Below are positions 31,288 to 40,549 of a stretch of 41,365 bases of DNA, in pieces. The DNA lies in contig JALOLF010000049.1 of assembly GCA_025456085.1 (NCBI GenBank), positions 1-41,365 of the forward strand. The letters run 5' to 3'. This DNA is from Acidimicrobiales bacterium (GTDB taxonomy: Bacteria; Actinomycetota; Acidimicrobiia; Acidimicrobiales; Acidimicrobilacustridaceae). Position 1 is the first letter of the stretch. Every line of letters begins with the position of its first letter. Both the position numbers and the translations under genes were made by a program. The notes beneath the pieces are model-generated. The model ran no database searches. It was given only the letters and a program-made list of their open reading frames with translations, and was not told the origin of the DNA.

Positions 31288-31368
31288 ATGAACAGCTGTG
31301 GACCCGGGTCGGCGGGTTCGTCCGGAGTCCGGGTCCCGGCGCATCGTCCGGGTGCCCTCAGCGACTAG
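31288..31368 (+). CDS. Possible 26-residue peptide (speculative)
   Basis: ATG 31288 has GAGGGG 5 nt upstream and encodes a Gly/Ser/Pro-rich peptide with one Cys ('MNSCGPGSAGSSG...'). Its TAG stop is the first half of the -10 hexamer of the fusion gene. It could be a chance frame in GC-rich DNA; it is listed because the next gene has a peptide-recognition domain. Confidence 0.2.
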   Translation: MNSCGPGSAGSSGVRVPAHRPGALSD

Positions 31369-31371
31369 TGT
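31366..31371 (+). promoter_or_regulatory. -10 element (TAGTGT) of the fusion gene
   Basis: TAGTGT predicts a start at about 31378, which is also a GTG opening a 16-codon Arg-rich frame (31378-31428) overlapping the true GTG at 31407. The leader of about 29 nt may therefore encode a short coupled peptide. Confidence 0.4.
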
Positions 31372-31406
31372 GACCGGGTGCTTCGCGGCCGGATGCGGGG
31401 CAGACG

Positions 31407-33860
31407 GTGGGAACGACGACGAGCGTGACGCAGACCCCAGAGCCACGTGACCAGGCGGAGCAGACCGAGCCCGACGAGCTCCACAGCTGGCTGCGGTTCC
31501 GCCTCGTGCTGGACCGGGTCGTCGCGGCGATGTTGGCGGTGCTCAGCGCGCCGCTGGTCGTGCTGCTCGGGTGGGTCGTGCGCCGCGAGGACGGCGGTCC
31601 GCCACTGATCCGGGTGCCGCGGGTGGGCCGGGACGGCCGGGTGTTCGGCATGTGGAAGCTGCGCTCGATGCGCGCCGAGCGCCCCGACGGTCGGGCCTCG
31701 GGCTCCACCCTCACCAACGGCACCACCGACGACCGGATCACCGACATCGGCCGGCGCATGCGCGCCGTGCACCTCGACGAGCTGCCCCAGCTCTGGAACG
31801 TGGCCCTGGGCGACATGCTGCTGCTCGGTCCCCGACCGGAGAGCCCCGACTACGTCGATCTCGACGCTCCGGCCTGGCAGGACGTGCTGCGGGTGCCGCC
31901 GGGCATCGCCGGGCCCACCCAGCTCGTGGTGAGCGACTGGGAGCGAGAGGTCATCAGCGCCACGCCCGACGGCTCGGGCTACCGGCGCACGGTGCTCCCC
32001 TCGAAGCTGGCCATCGACCGCTGGTACCTCGACGCGAGCTCGTTCTCGACCGACGTGCTGGTGGCCGGCACGCTCCTGCGTCGGTTCCTGCCCGGCACCG
32101 AGGCGTGGACGCTGCGGCACCGCATCTTCCGTGACGTGCCCGAGTCGGGGCCGGCCCGGGCCTTCCTGCAGGCACGGGCCGCGGCGCGCTCCGACCAGCT
32201 CGAGCGCAACGTCGGCGTCCACGAGAAGGCGTACCGTCGGCTCACGGCGAAGGCTGCGCACCTGCTCGACCTGCGGGTGGCCCGCAAGGCCGGCACCGAC
32301 GGCATCCCGAAGCTGTTCCCGCACCCGAACGAGGATGTGTGGATCGCGGAGCTGGGCGACCGGACGGTCATCTACGACCCCCGGCGGGAGATGGTGCACC
32401 TGCTCAGCCCCGAGGCGTCCGCGGTGCTCGACGAGTGCACGGGGCTGGCCACGGTCCGCCAGATCGCCGACACGCTCGCCGAGCGCTACGGCGTGGAGCG
32501 CGAGCTGATGCTGCGCGACGTGGCCACGGTGGTGGTGCAGCTCGTGGACGAGGGCGCGCTGCACGACCTGGGTTCCTACACCGGCGGCGTGCCGGTGGTG
32601 GGTCCCGACGGGACGCCCCACGTGCAGGAGCCGGAGGTGGTCGGGTTCGCGGCCGTCGGCGCCGCGGCGCCGCGGCGTCGCCTGTCGCTGCGTCCGGGGC
32701 GGCCGACGTCGCCGGGCCGCAACGGGGCTGGTGCCGGTGCCGGGGCGAACGGCGCGAACGGCGCGAACGGCGCGAACGGTGCGAACGGAGCCGCCGGGAA
32801 CGGCGCCAGCCATGGCAACGGCGTCGACGGGGCCGTCGGTGTAGCCGGCCGTGTAGCCGGCAACGGTGCGGCTGACGACGGCGTGAACGGCGCCAACGGA
32901 TCCGGCGGTGCGTCGCACGAGGCTCCGCCCCCGAGCACCGCCGACCAGGCCATCGCGTCGTCGACGCCGCGGGCGCGGCCCCGGGAGGACTGGGCCCACC
33001 TGCCCCCGGTCACGCCCGTGTTCGAGGCGTTGGGGCAGCACGTGCAGCTCCTCACCCACGACGAGACGTTGGCCGGCTACCTGCGCGACGTCTTCGCGTC
33101 CTTCCCGTCCGCGCCCGACGGTGCGACGGCGTCGATGACGGTGGCCGTGTTGCCGGCAACCGGTCCCGGTGCCGACGGTGCGCTCGACGTGCTGCTCGAC
33201 GGCCGGATCGTCCTGACCACCACGACCCGGTCGGGGCTCGTGCCGACGCTGGTGCGGCTCGTGACCCGTGAGAGCGTCGCCGCCGTGGGGGACCCGGTCG
33301 TGCACGCGGGCGCCGTCGCCGGCCCGGGCGGCCTCCTGGTGCTGCCGGCCGCCGGAGGTTCGGGCAAGACCTCGCTCGTCGCGGCGCTGGTCCGCCACGG
33401 CCTCACCTTCGTCACCGAGGAAGCCGTGCGCATCGACGGAGAGGGATGGGTGACGGGGCTCGCCCGTCCCCTGGCCTTCGACCTGGGTTCCGAGTCCGTG
33501 CTGGGCGAGCTGCCCGTCATCGAGCCTCCCCACCGGTCGTTGGCCGGGTCGTCGGTGTACGTGCGGCCGTCGAGTCTGGGGGCGGTGAGCTTCGACCGGT
33601 TCCCCGGGCCCGCGGCGATCGTGCTGCCCCGCTACGAGGCCGGCGCCGAGACCGTCCTCACGCCGCTGGAGCCCTCGGAGCTGCTGGTGGCGTTGCTCGA
33701 GACGGCCATGAACCTGCCGGCCTCGCGACGCGAGGGCTTCAGCCGCCTGGCCGGTCTGGGGTGGAGCACCCCCGGCTACCGACTGGTCTACGGCGAGGCG
33801 ACCGACGTGGCGCCCCGGCTCGCCGAGCTGGTGGGTGCGCCCGTGCCGACGCCGTCCTGA
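31407..33860 (+). CDS. Fusion: sugar-phosphate transferase + PqqD/RRE domain + HprK-like kinase
   Basis: 817 residues with three recognisable domains. (1) About 30-230: a bacterial sugar transferase (WbaP/PglC type) that puts a sugar phosphate on undecaprenyl phosphate, with a membrane segment ('AAMLAVLSAPLVVLLGWVV'), 'RVGRDGRVFGMWKLRSM', 'LDELPQLWNVALGDM', 'LLLGPRPESPDY' and 'PPGIAGPTQL'. (2) About 301-390: a PqqD-like peptide-binding domain ('WIAELGDRTVIYDPRREMVH', 'LLSPEASAVLDEC', 'VVQLVDEGAL'). (3) About 540-817: an HprK-related kinase with the Walker A motif 'PAAGGSGKTSLVAAL' near residue 650, preceded by 'VHAGAVAG'. A Gly/Asn/Ala linker (GAN repeats, about 440-510) joins 2 and 3. An in-frame stop at 31371 fixes the start at GTG 31407. 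The role is inferred: peptide-guided phosphorylation coupled to glycan initiation. Confidence 0.88.
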   Translation: MGTTTSVTQTPEPRDQAEQTEPDELHSWLRFRLVLDRVVAAMLAVLSAPLVVLLGWVVRREDGGPPLIRVPRVGRDGRVFGMWKLRSMRAERPDGRASGSTLTNGTTDDRITDIGRRMRAVHLDELPQLWNVALGDMLLLGPRPESPDYVDLDAPAWQDVLRVPPGIAGPTQLVVSDWEREVISATPDGSGYRRTVLPSKLAIDRWYLDASSFSTDVLVAGTLLRRFLPGTEAWTLRHRIFRDVPESGPARAFLQARAAARSDQLERNVGVHEKAYRRLTAKAAHLLDLRVARKAGTDGIPKLFPHPNEDVWIAELGDRTVIYDPRREMVHLLSPEASAVLDECTGLATVRQIADTLAERYGVERELMLRDVATVVVQLVDEGALHDLGSYTGGVPVVGPDGTPHVQEPEVVGFAAVGAAAPRRRLSLRPGRPTSPGRNGAGAGAGANGANGANGANGANGAAGNGASHGNGVDGAVGVAGRVAGNGAADDGVNGANGSGGASHEAPPPSTADQAIASSTPRARPREDWAHLPPVTPVFEALGQHVQLLTHDETLAGYLRDVFASFPSAPDGATASMTVAVLPATGPGADGALDVLLDGRIVLTTTTRSGLVPTLVRLVTRESVAAVGDPVVHAGAVAGPGGLLVLPAAGGSGKTSLVAALVRHGLTFVTEEAVRIDGEGWVTGLARPLAFDLGSESVLGELPVIEPPHRSLAGSSVYVRPSSLGAVSFDRFPGPAAIVLPRYEAGAETVLTPLEPSELLVALLETAMNLPASRREGFSRLAGLGWSTPGYRLVYGEATDVAPRLAELVGAPVPTPS

Positions 33861-33911
33861 GCAGGCCGCGCCCGCCCGGCCGCGCCCGCCCGGCCGCTCC
33901 CGCCCGTCATC

Positions 33912-33970
33912 CACCCGAAATCGGTCGATTCGAAGCCGGAGACCGACCTCGTAGGACCCGATTTCGTGTT
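33912..33970 (-). repeat. MITE-like 59-bp element, copy B (inverted)
   Basis: Reverse-complement relative of copy A (30207-30265), 49/59 identical; its outer end has drifted (CGATTTCGTGTT). It sits 52 bp after the fusion gene's stop. The GC-rich stretch before it repeats GCCCGCCCGGCCGC. Confidence 0.75.
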
Positions 33971-34053
33971 CAGCGGGGCGCGGTTGGGCAGGGTTGGGCG
34001 GCATGTGACGAACGCGACATACCCGAGCGGGCCTCCGTGCGACTCGTACGGGT

Positions 34054-35358
34054 ATGCGGGATGCACAGAACCTCCAGCCGGCGGCCACGCGGGGTCCCTC
34101 CACGTTCGCGGCCGTCGTCATCGCCTTCGTCATCGCCATCGTGGTGGCGGGGATGTCCGTCGTGCTGGTCGCCGGCGCCGTGTCGGTGCGCCAGGCGGCC
34201 GAGGACGCCAAGGGGAGGGCCGTACCGGCTCCGGTGCCGGATGAGTCGGGATCGGTCGGCGACGGGCCGTCGGCCGAGCCGGCGGCGCTGAACAAGACAC
34301 AGGACACCGCCGGCCGAATCGGCGCCGGTACCGCCCACGACGAGGGCATCACCGGCGAGGGCTGGGCGGTCGTGGTCATCGACACCGGTGTCGAGGCCGA
34401 CCACCCCTACTTCGAGGACCGGGTCGTCGAGGAGGCCTGCTTCACCCACTTCGGGCAGTGCCCCAACGGCGAGGACAGCATGGTCGGCCAGGGCGCGGCG
34501 GCACCGTGCGAGAGCCCCGACTGCGACCACGGCACCCATGTCGCCGGCATCGCCGTGGGCGACGACGGGCCCGGCGGCCGCAGCGGCGTGGCTCCGGGCG
34601 CGGACCTCATCGCCATCCGGGTCTTCACCGACGAGCGCATCGACGTCTGCGGTTCGACGTGGTGCCCCTCCGCCTACGACGACGACGTGCTGGACGCCCT
34701 CGAGTACGTCCGGGAGGAGCTGGTGGACGAGTACCAGATCGCCGCGGTCAACCTGAGCCTCGGCTACGGCGAGTACCAGGACAGCTGCGACCGGGCCGAG
34801 TCGGGCTACACCGAGCAGATCGAGGCCCTGGCCGAGCTCGGCATCCCCACCGTGGTGGCGAGCGGGAACGAGAGCCTCGAGGACGCCGTGGGCTCGCCGG
34901 CGTGCGTCACCTCGGCGGTGGCGGTGGGGTCGGTGACCCAGCGCGACGTGGTGGCGACCTGGTCGAACACCTCCCCCCAGCTCGACCTCGTGGCGCCCGG
35001 CGACAACGTGGCGTCGGCGTCGGGCGAGGACGACTACGTGGTCTACAGCGGCACCTCCATGGCCGCTCCCCATGTGAGCGGCGCCTGGGCCCTGTTGCGC
35101 TCGGCCGGCGTGGACGGCGACGTGGACGAGCTGCTGGAGCTGCTCCAGTCCACGGGCGTCGAGGCGAACGATCCCCGCAACGGGGCGACCACGTGCCGCA
35201 TCGACGTGGCCGTGGCGCTCGAGCTGGAGGAGGACCCCGACGGCGAGCCGTGCGAGCCGCGGTTCGATCAGGGCCGGGACGTCGAGGAGGACGAGGACGT
35301 GGTCATCGGGCGTCCCGGCCGGCCCGAGATCCCCGGCCTGGGCGAGGACTGGAACTGA
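34054..35358 (+). CDS. Membrane-anchored subtilisin-like serine protease (S8)
   Basis: 434 residues. One N-terminal transmembrane segment ('FAAVVIAFVIAIVVAGMSVV') is followed by an extracytoplasmic subtilase domain: Asp in 'WAVVVIDTGVEADHP', His in 'DCDHGTHVAGIAVG', and Ser in 'YSGTSMAAPHVSGAWALL' with 'VVASGNES' for the oxyanion Asn region. The triad is complete. Several extra cysteines (for example 'EEACFTHFGQC', 'PCESPDC', 'DVCGSTWC') suggest disulfides. No pro-domain is obvious. The C-terminus is an acidic, Pro-rich tail. It follows the fusion gene by 193 bp; a role in trimming exported peptides is possible but unproved. ATG 34054 is the first in-frame start. Confidence 0.87.
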   Translation: MRDAQNLQPAATRGPSTFAAVVIAFVIAIVVAGMSVVLVAGAVSVRQAAEDAKGRAVPAPVPDESGSVGDGPSAEPAALNKTQDTAGRIGAGTAHDEGITGEGWAVVVIDTGVEADHPYFEDRVVEEACFTHFGQCPNGEDSMVGQGAAAPCESPDCDHGTHVAGIAVGDDGPGGRSGVAPGADLIAIRVFTDERIDVCGSTWCPSAYDDDVLDALEYVREELVDEYQIAAVNLSLGYGEYQDSCDRAESGYTEQIEALAELGIPTVVASGNESLEDAVGSPACVTSAVAVGSVTQRDVVATWSNTSPQLDLVAPGDNVASASGEDDYVVYSGTSMAAPHVSGAWALLRSAGVDGDVDELLELLQSTGVEANDPRNGATTCRIDVAVALELEEDPDGEPCEPRFDQGRDVEEDEDVVIGRPGRPEIPGLGEDWN

Positions 35359-35385
35359 CGGCTGCGGTCCGCTCGGCCGGCCGTC

Positions 35386-35528
35386 GGGGGTGGCGCCGGC
35401 GGGGGTGGCGCCGGCGGGGGTGGCGCCGGCGGGGGTGGCGCCGGCGTGGGTGGCGCCGGCGGGGGTGGCGCCGGCGTGGGTGGCGCCGGCGGGGGTGGCG
35501 CCGGGGCGGGGCCGGGGGGTGGCGCCGG
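35386..35528 (+). repeat. 15-bp tandem array directly upstream of the PQ-loop promoter
   Basis: Eight units of GGGGGTGGCGCCGGC (third-base variants GTGGG at two units) run from 35386 to 35505, then a degenerate unit leads into the -10 TAGCCT at 35529. Each unit contains the palindrome GGCGCC. The 15-bp period is about 1.5 helical turns. Confidence 0.8.
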
Positions 35529-35534
35529 TAGCCT
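35529..35534 (+). promoter_or_regulatory. -10 element (TAGCCT), leaderless PQ-loop gene
   Basis: TAGCCT ends 6 nt before GTG 35541, directly abutting the 15-bp array. Confidence 0.5.
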
Positions 35535-35540
35535 CGTCGG

Positions 35541-36143
35541 GTGGACCCGGAACTGCTCGGCTGGCTGGCCTCGGCCGTGTTCCTCGTGCGTCTGCTCCCC
35601 CAGCCCATCCGGTTGTGGCGGACCGGGACGCCGCAGGGCGTGTCCCCCCTGGCGGCGATGAACAGCGCCCTGAGCGACCTGGCGTGGCTGCTGTACGGGC
35701 TGGGGGCCGGGCTCGTCCCCGTGTGGCTGGTGGCGGTGCTGGCCCTCCCGCCGGGCATCTGGACCGTGGTGCTGCTGCGCCGGCGGACCAGCCGTGGCGA
35801 TCTCCTCCTCGCCGGGCTGTGGCTGGCCACGATCCTCGTGGCCGCCTACACCGGCGGGCTGGTGGCGCTGCTGGGCGTGAGCGTGCTGGTCAACCAGGGT
35901 CCACAGGTGCTGGAGGCGTTGCGCTCCGATGACCTGCGGGGCGTGGCCGCTCCGACGTGGTGGATCGCGCTGGCCGACGCCACGCTGTGGGGCAGCTACG
36001 GCGTCGTGGTCGGTGACGCGGCGGTCGTCGCCTACGGCGTGGTGCTCTTCGCCTGCGCGACGACCATCCTCGTGCGGCTCTGGGTGACGCGGCGGGTGCC
36101 GCGGGTGTCGCAGCCCGAGCCGGCGGTCGCCTTCGCCGACTAG
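35541..36143 (+). CDS. PQ-loop repeat membrane protein (SWEET-like)
   Basis: 200 residues with six or seven transmembrane segments. Two PQ-loop repeats are visible: 'LLPQPIRLWRTGTPQGVSPL' with 'LAWLLYGLGAGL' and, in the second half, 'NQGPQVLEALRSDDLRGVAA' with 'LADATLWGSYGVVVG'. Such proteins move sugars, amino acids or lipids; the substrate is unknown. GTG 35541 follows the -10 by 6 nt. A hexanucleotide tract begins right after the stop. Confidence 0.8.
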   Translation: MDPELLGWLASAVFLVRLLPQPIRLWRTGTPQGVSPLAAMNSALSDLAWLLYGLGAGLVPVWLVAVLALPPGIWTVVLLRRRTSRGDLLLAGLWLATILVAAYTGGLVALLGVSVLVNQGPQVLEALRSDDLRGVAAPTWWIALADATLWGSYGVVVGDAAVVAYGVVLFACATTILVRLWVTRRVPRVSQPEPAVAFAD

Positions 36144-36196
36144 CGCCTCCGCCTCCGCCTCCGCCTCCGCCTCCGCCTCCGCCTCCGCCTCCGCCT
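36144..36196. repeat. Hexanucleotide tract (CGCCTC), about 8.8 copies
   Basis: A pure run of CGCCTC begins right after the PQ-loop stop codon and covers 53 bp, then leads into 62-bp tandem units. Confidence 0.85.
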
Positions 36197-36219
36197 GGCG
36201 GATTGGCTGTGCGGCGCAC

Positions 36220-36385
36220 TGTCGGATTCCGATGGTGGGGCGCGGATCCAGCGCGGCGGCCGGCGTGGGATGGCGGGTGGCTGTCGGATTCCGATGGTGG
36301 GGCGCGGATCCAGTGCGGCACCAGGGTTGGTTGTGCGGCGCACTGTCGGATTCCGACAGTCGAACGCGGTCCCAGTGCGGCGGCG
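36220..36385. repeat. Three 62-bp tandem units upstream of the GS-like gene
   Basis: Units start with TGTCGGATTCCGA at 36220, 36282 and 36344, exactly 62 bp apart, and share GATGGTGGGGCGCGGATCCA and a following GTGCGG. The third unit has diverged. TCGGA-T-TCCGA inside each unit is an odd-centred palindrome, a possible protein site. The last unit ends about 40 bp before the GS -10. Confidence 0.8.
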
Positions 36386-36421
36386 GACGGCGCGGGTCCG
36401 GCCCGGTCGGGGCGCGGCGCG

Positions 36422-36427
36422 TATGCT
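36422..36427 (+). promoter_or_regulatory. -10 element (TATGCT) that decides the GS-like start
   Basis: TATGCT ends 7 nt before GTG 36435. The ATG inside this hexamer (36423) could be read as a start, but the leaderless pattern points to the GTG. Confidence 0.5.
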
Positions 36428-36434
36428 CCCGCCC

Positions 36435-37826
<1,392 letters not shown>

Positions 37827-37869
37827 CGCCGCGGGTGCCGCGGGTGCTGCGGGTGCAGAGGAGGACGTG

Positions 37870-39342
37870 ATGGGGGACCCACGGGTCGGGTTCGTGCTCG
37901 CCGGGGGCGGCACCAAGGGGGCCTTCGAGGTCGGTGCGCTGCGCTACCTGGTGGGGGAGGCGGCGCTGGTGCCCGAGGTGGTCACCGCGGCGTCCGCCGG
38001 TGCCATCGTGGGATCCAAGCTGGCCCAGGCCCGCACGCTCGACGAGCTGCGCCCCCAGGTGGCCGAGCTGCGCGCCGACCTGCTGGCCATGACCGACATC
38101 GACGTGGTCTTCGGGCGGCAGCCCTGGCTGGCCGACCTGGCCGACACCGATCTGGGCCGGGCGTTGGACGCCTTCCTGGAGGTGCGGCCGGCGCCGCCCC
38201 CGGGCGTGGACCCGACGCCGTCAGCCGCCGCGTCGGGCGCTGCGGCGCCGTCACCCGCCGCGTCGGGCGCTGCCGCGTCGGGCGCTGCCGCGTCGGGCGG
38301 GAGCGGGCCGGGCGCCCGACCGCACCGCCGCCACCACTGGCGGCGCCGGCTGCACGCGCTGCACGAGGCCATCGTGTCGGTGCCCGAGCTGCGGCGGGCC
38401 CTCGACGACCTGCCCGACCACGCCTCGTCGTTCCTCACCCTGGATCCGCTGGAGGAGGCGCTGCGCCACGGCGGCGGCGGCATCGCGGCACTCGACCCGC
38501 AGCGGGTGGCCCGGCCCGGCGTCGAGCTGCGCCTGGCGGTCACGGCACTGCGGGAGGGGGCGACCCGGTACGTGACGGGCACCGGGCTCCTCGTCGAGGA
38601 CGATGCCGTCACCCCGGTGTCGACGGCCTCGGGCCCGGTCGGACCCGTCGACCTGGTGGAGGCGGTGCTCACGTCGTCGAGCGCCCCCATCGTGTTCCCG
38701 CCCCGGCTGGTGGCCGGCGAGCCCTACAACGACGGCGGCGTGGGCCAGAACGTCCCGGTGGAGGCGGCCTACGCCCTGGGGGCGGAGCTCGTGGTGGCGA
38801 TCGTGGCCGTACCCCTGCACCCGGCGTACGACGACCGGGACTTCACCCGGTCGAACCTGCTGCAGGTCCACGCCCGCTCGAGCGCCGAGATCGCCTTCGC
38901 CTCGGCCCAGCGCTCGCAGCTCCGGGTGCAGCGACCGGCGGGTGCGGAGCTGCGCACGGTGGTGCCGACGGTCGACGTGGTGGGGGCCTTCGAGGTGAAC
39001 GAGGGCCTCCTGCGCCTCGACATGGACTACGGCCACCTGCGGGCCCAGGAGGCCCTGGCCGACCTCGACGACGACGTGCGGGCCCGGGCCATGGCCCTGA
39101 CCGACCGGGCGGTCGTGGCCCGCGACCGGGCCTGGTACCTGGAGGAGGCGTGGTGGCACGCCCCGGCCGGCGGCGGCACCGGCGACCTCGGGGCCCTGCG
39201 GGCCGCCAAGCAGGAGGTGGCCGAGGCCCTCACCGCCCGCGCCGCGCTCGGGCTGGCGCTGCCTGCGGGGGCCGAGGCGTGGTGGGAGGGCGACGAGCAC
39301 CACCGGGGCGACCGACCGTCGGAGCTGCCATCGTCGTGGTGA
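37870..39342 (+). CDS. Patatin-like phospholipase family protein
   Basis: 490 residues. The oxyanion motif is 'FVLAGGGTKGAFEVGALRYL'. The nucleophile elbow, normally G-x-S-x-G, is 'TAASAGAIVGS', so the first Gly is Ala, as in some patatins. The catalytic Asp is in 'YNDGGVGQNVPVEAA'. A low-complexity Ala/Ser/Gly insert (about residues 118-152) interrupts the fold. GAGGAGG lies 5 nt before ATG 37870; the GTG one codon earlier is too close. It sits in the run of co-directional genes from the GS-like ligase onward but has no clear link to amine use. Confidence 0.82.
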   Translation: MGDPRVGFVLAGGGTKGAFEVGALRYLVGEAALVPEVVTAASAGAIVGSKLAQARTLDELRPQVAELRADLLAMTDIDVVFGRQPWLADLADTDLGRALDAFLEVRPAPPPGVDPTPSAAASGAAAPSPAASGAAASGAAASGGSGPGARPHRRHHWRRRLHALHEAIVSVPELRRALDDLPDHASSFLTLDPLEEALRHGGGGIAALDPQRVARPGVELRLAVTALREGATRYVTGTGLLVEDDAVTPVSTASGPVGPVDLVEAVLTSSSAPIVFPPRLVAGEPYNDGGVGQNVPVEAAYALGAELVVAIVAVPLHPAYDDRDFTRSNLLQVHARSSAEIAFASAQRSQLRVQRPAGAELRTVVPTVDVVGAFEVNEGLLRLDMDYGHLRAQEALADLDDDVRARAMALTDRAVVARDRAWYLEEAWWHAPAGGGTGDLGALRAAKQEVAEALTARAALGLALPAGAEAWWEGDEHHRGDRPSELPSSW

Positions 39343-39358
39343 GCGCCGCGGCGGGACC

Positions 39359-39364
39359 TAGTGT
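39359..39364 (+). promoter_or_regulatory. -10 element (TAGTGT) for the alcohol dehydrogenase gene
   Basis: TAGTGT predicts a start near 39371 and a leader of about 22 nt containing GGGAGG before ATG 39393, so the dehydrogenase may be transcribed on its own as well. Confidence 0.4.
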
Positions 39365-39392
39365 TTCGCCTCGGGACCACGGGAGGACCGCC

Positions 39393-40538
39393 ATGTCCAT
39401 CACGCGCTTCAGCTTCCCCACCGACATCCACTTCGGGACGGGCGCGATCGATCTGTTGGCGCCCCACCTGCACGAGGTGGGGATCCGCCGACCGCTGGTG
39501 GTGACCGACCGGGGAGTGGCGACGCTGCCGGTGTTCGCGGAGCTGGTGACGGCGCTGGGCGAGGCCGGCCTGGCGCCGGGCACCTTCGACGGGGTGTGGG
39601 GCAACCCGCTGGCCTCGCAGGTCACCGCCGGGGTGGCGGCCTACCGGGCCCACGACGCCGACGGCATCGTGGGGGTGGGGGGCGGCGCGTCGCTCGACGT
39701 GGCCAAGGCGGTGGCGCTGCTGGCGTCGCACCCGGGGGCGCTGTTCGACTACGAGGACGGCCTGCCCGACGCGCCGCCCATCACCGACGCCGTGCCGTGG
39801 TTCGTCGCCGTGCCCACCACCGCCGGGACGGGCAGCGAGGTCGGACGCAGCGCGGTCATCGGCGACGACGAGACCCACGTGAAGCGGATCATCTTCTCGC
39901 CCCACCTGCTGGCGCGGGCGGTGTTCGCCGACCCGGTGCTCACGGTCGGGCTCCCGGCCGACATCACGGCGGCGACGGGCATGGACGCCCTCACCCACAA
40001 CATCGAGGCCTACCTGGCCAAGGACTACCACCCCATCTGCGACGGCATCGCCCTCGAGGGCCTGCGCATCGGGGCGGCCAACCTGGCCCGGGCGGTGCGC
40101 GAGCCCCACGACCTCGAGGCCCGGGCCGGCATGCTCATGAGCTCCATGATGGGTGCCATCGCCTTCCAGAAGGGCCTGGGGCTGGTGCACTCGACGGCGC
40201 ACGCCCTGGGGACGGCGGCCGACCTGCACCACGGCCTGGCCAACGGCGTGATGATCGACCACGCACTGGCGTTCAACGTGGAGGCGGCGCCGGCCCGCTT
40301 CGTGCAGCTCGCCACGGCGGTCGGGCTGGCCGACACCCGACCCGAGGCCTTCGTCGAGTGGCTGGCCGACCTCAAGGCCGAGATCGGCGTGCCCCGGTCG
40401 CTGGTGGCGGCCGGTGTCGACGTGGAGGCCTGGGAGACGCTGTCGGAGCTGGCCTTCGCCGACACCTGCCACCTCAACAACCCGCGCCCCGTGGGCCTCG
40501 AGGACTTCCGGGTCATCTTCACCCGGGCGTTCTCCTGA
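39393..40538 (+). CDS. Iron-type (group III) alcohol dehydrogenase
   Basis: 381 residues. 'DGIVGVGGGASLDVAKAVAL' is the NAD(P)-binding glycine motif; 'VPTTAGTGSEVGRSAVI' is typical; metal ligands lie in 'TGMDALTHNIEAYL', 'GLVHSTAHALG' and 'DLHHGLANGVM'. It oxidises a primary alcohol to an aldehyde. In this setting a gamma-glutamylated amino alcohol (for example gamma-glutamylethanolamide) is a reasonable substrate, by inference. GGGAGG precedes ATG 39393. The PuuD-type gene follows after 11 bp. Confidence 0.88.
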   Translation: MSITRFSFPTDIHFGTGAIDLLAPHLHEVGIRRPLVVTDRGVATLPVFAELVTALGEAGLAPGTFDGVWGNPLASQVTAGVAAYRAHDADGIVGVGGGASLDVAKAVALLASHPGALFDYEDGLPDAPPITDAVPWFVAVPTTAGTGSEVGRSAVIGDDETHVKRIIFSPHLLARAVFADPVLTVGLPADITAATGMDALTHNIEAYLAKDYHPICDGIALEGLRIGAANLARAVREPHDLEARAGMLMSSMMGAIAFQKGLGLVHSTAHALGTAADLHHGLANGVMIDHALAFNVEAAPARFVQLATAVGLADTRPEAFVEWLADLKAEIGVPRSLVAAGVDVEAWETLSELAFADTCHLNNPRPVGLEDFRVIFTRAFS

Positions 40539-40549
40539 CGGGCCCTGCC

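Noticed and set aside
31407-31410. That the sugar-transferase fusion might be two genes joined by a sequencing error
   Set aside because: The linker is a clean in-frame Gly/Asn/Ala repeat and no internal SD plus start precedes the kinase domain, so one polypeptide is the simpler reading; still listed as a test.
33860-34053. A precursor peptide between the fusion and subtilase genes
   Set aside because: The gap is filled by GC repeats and the MITE-like copy B; the frames there lack a plausible leader/core layout.
31365-34385. A 1006-residue open frame on the minus strand opposite the fusion gene and subtilase
   Set aside because: It is Arg/Gly/His-rich low-complexity sequence without family motifs, antisense to two genes with clear catalytic motifs; an effect of high GC.
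35386-36385. Tandem arrays as a CRISPR
   Set aside because: Units are directly adjacent with no unique spacers and no cas genes are nearby.
39596-40549. Plus-strand extension upstream of the PuuD-type gene
   Set aside because: Arg/Gly-rich shadow of the alcohol dehydrogenase frame; the hydrolase fold begins at 40550.
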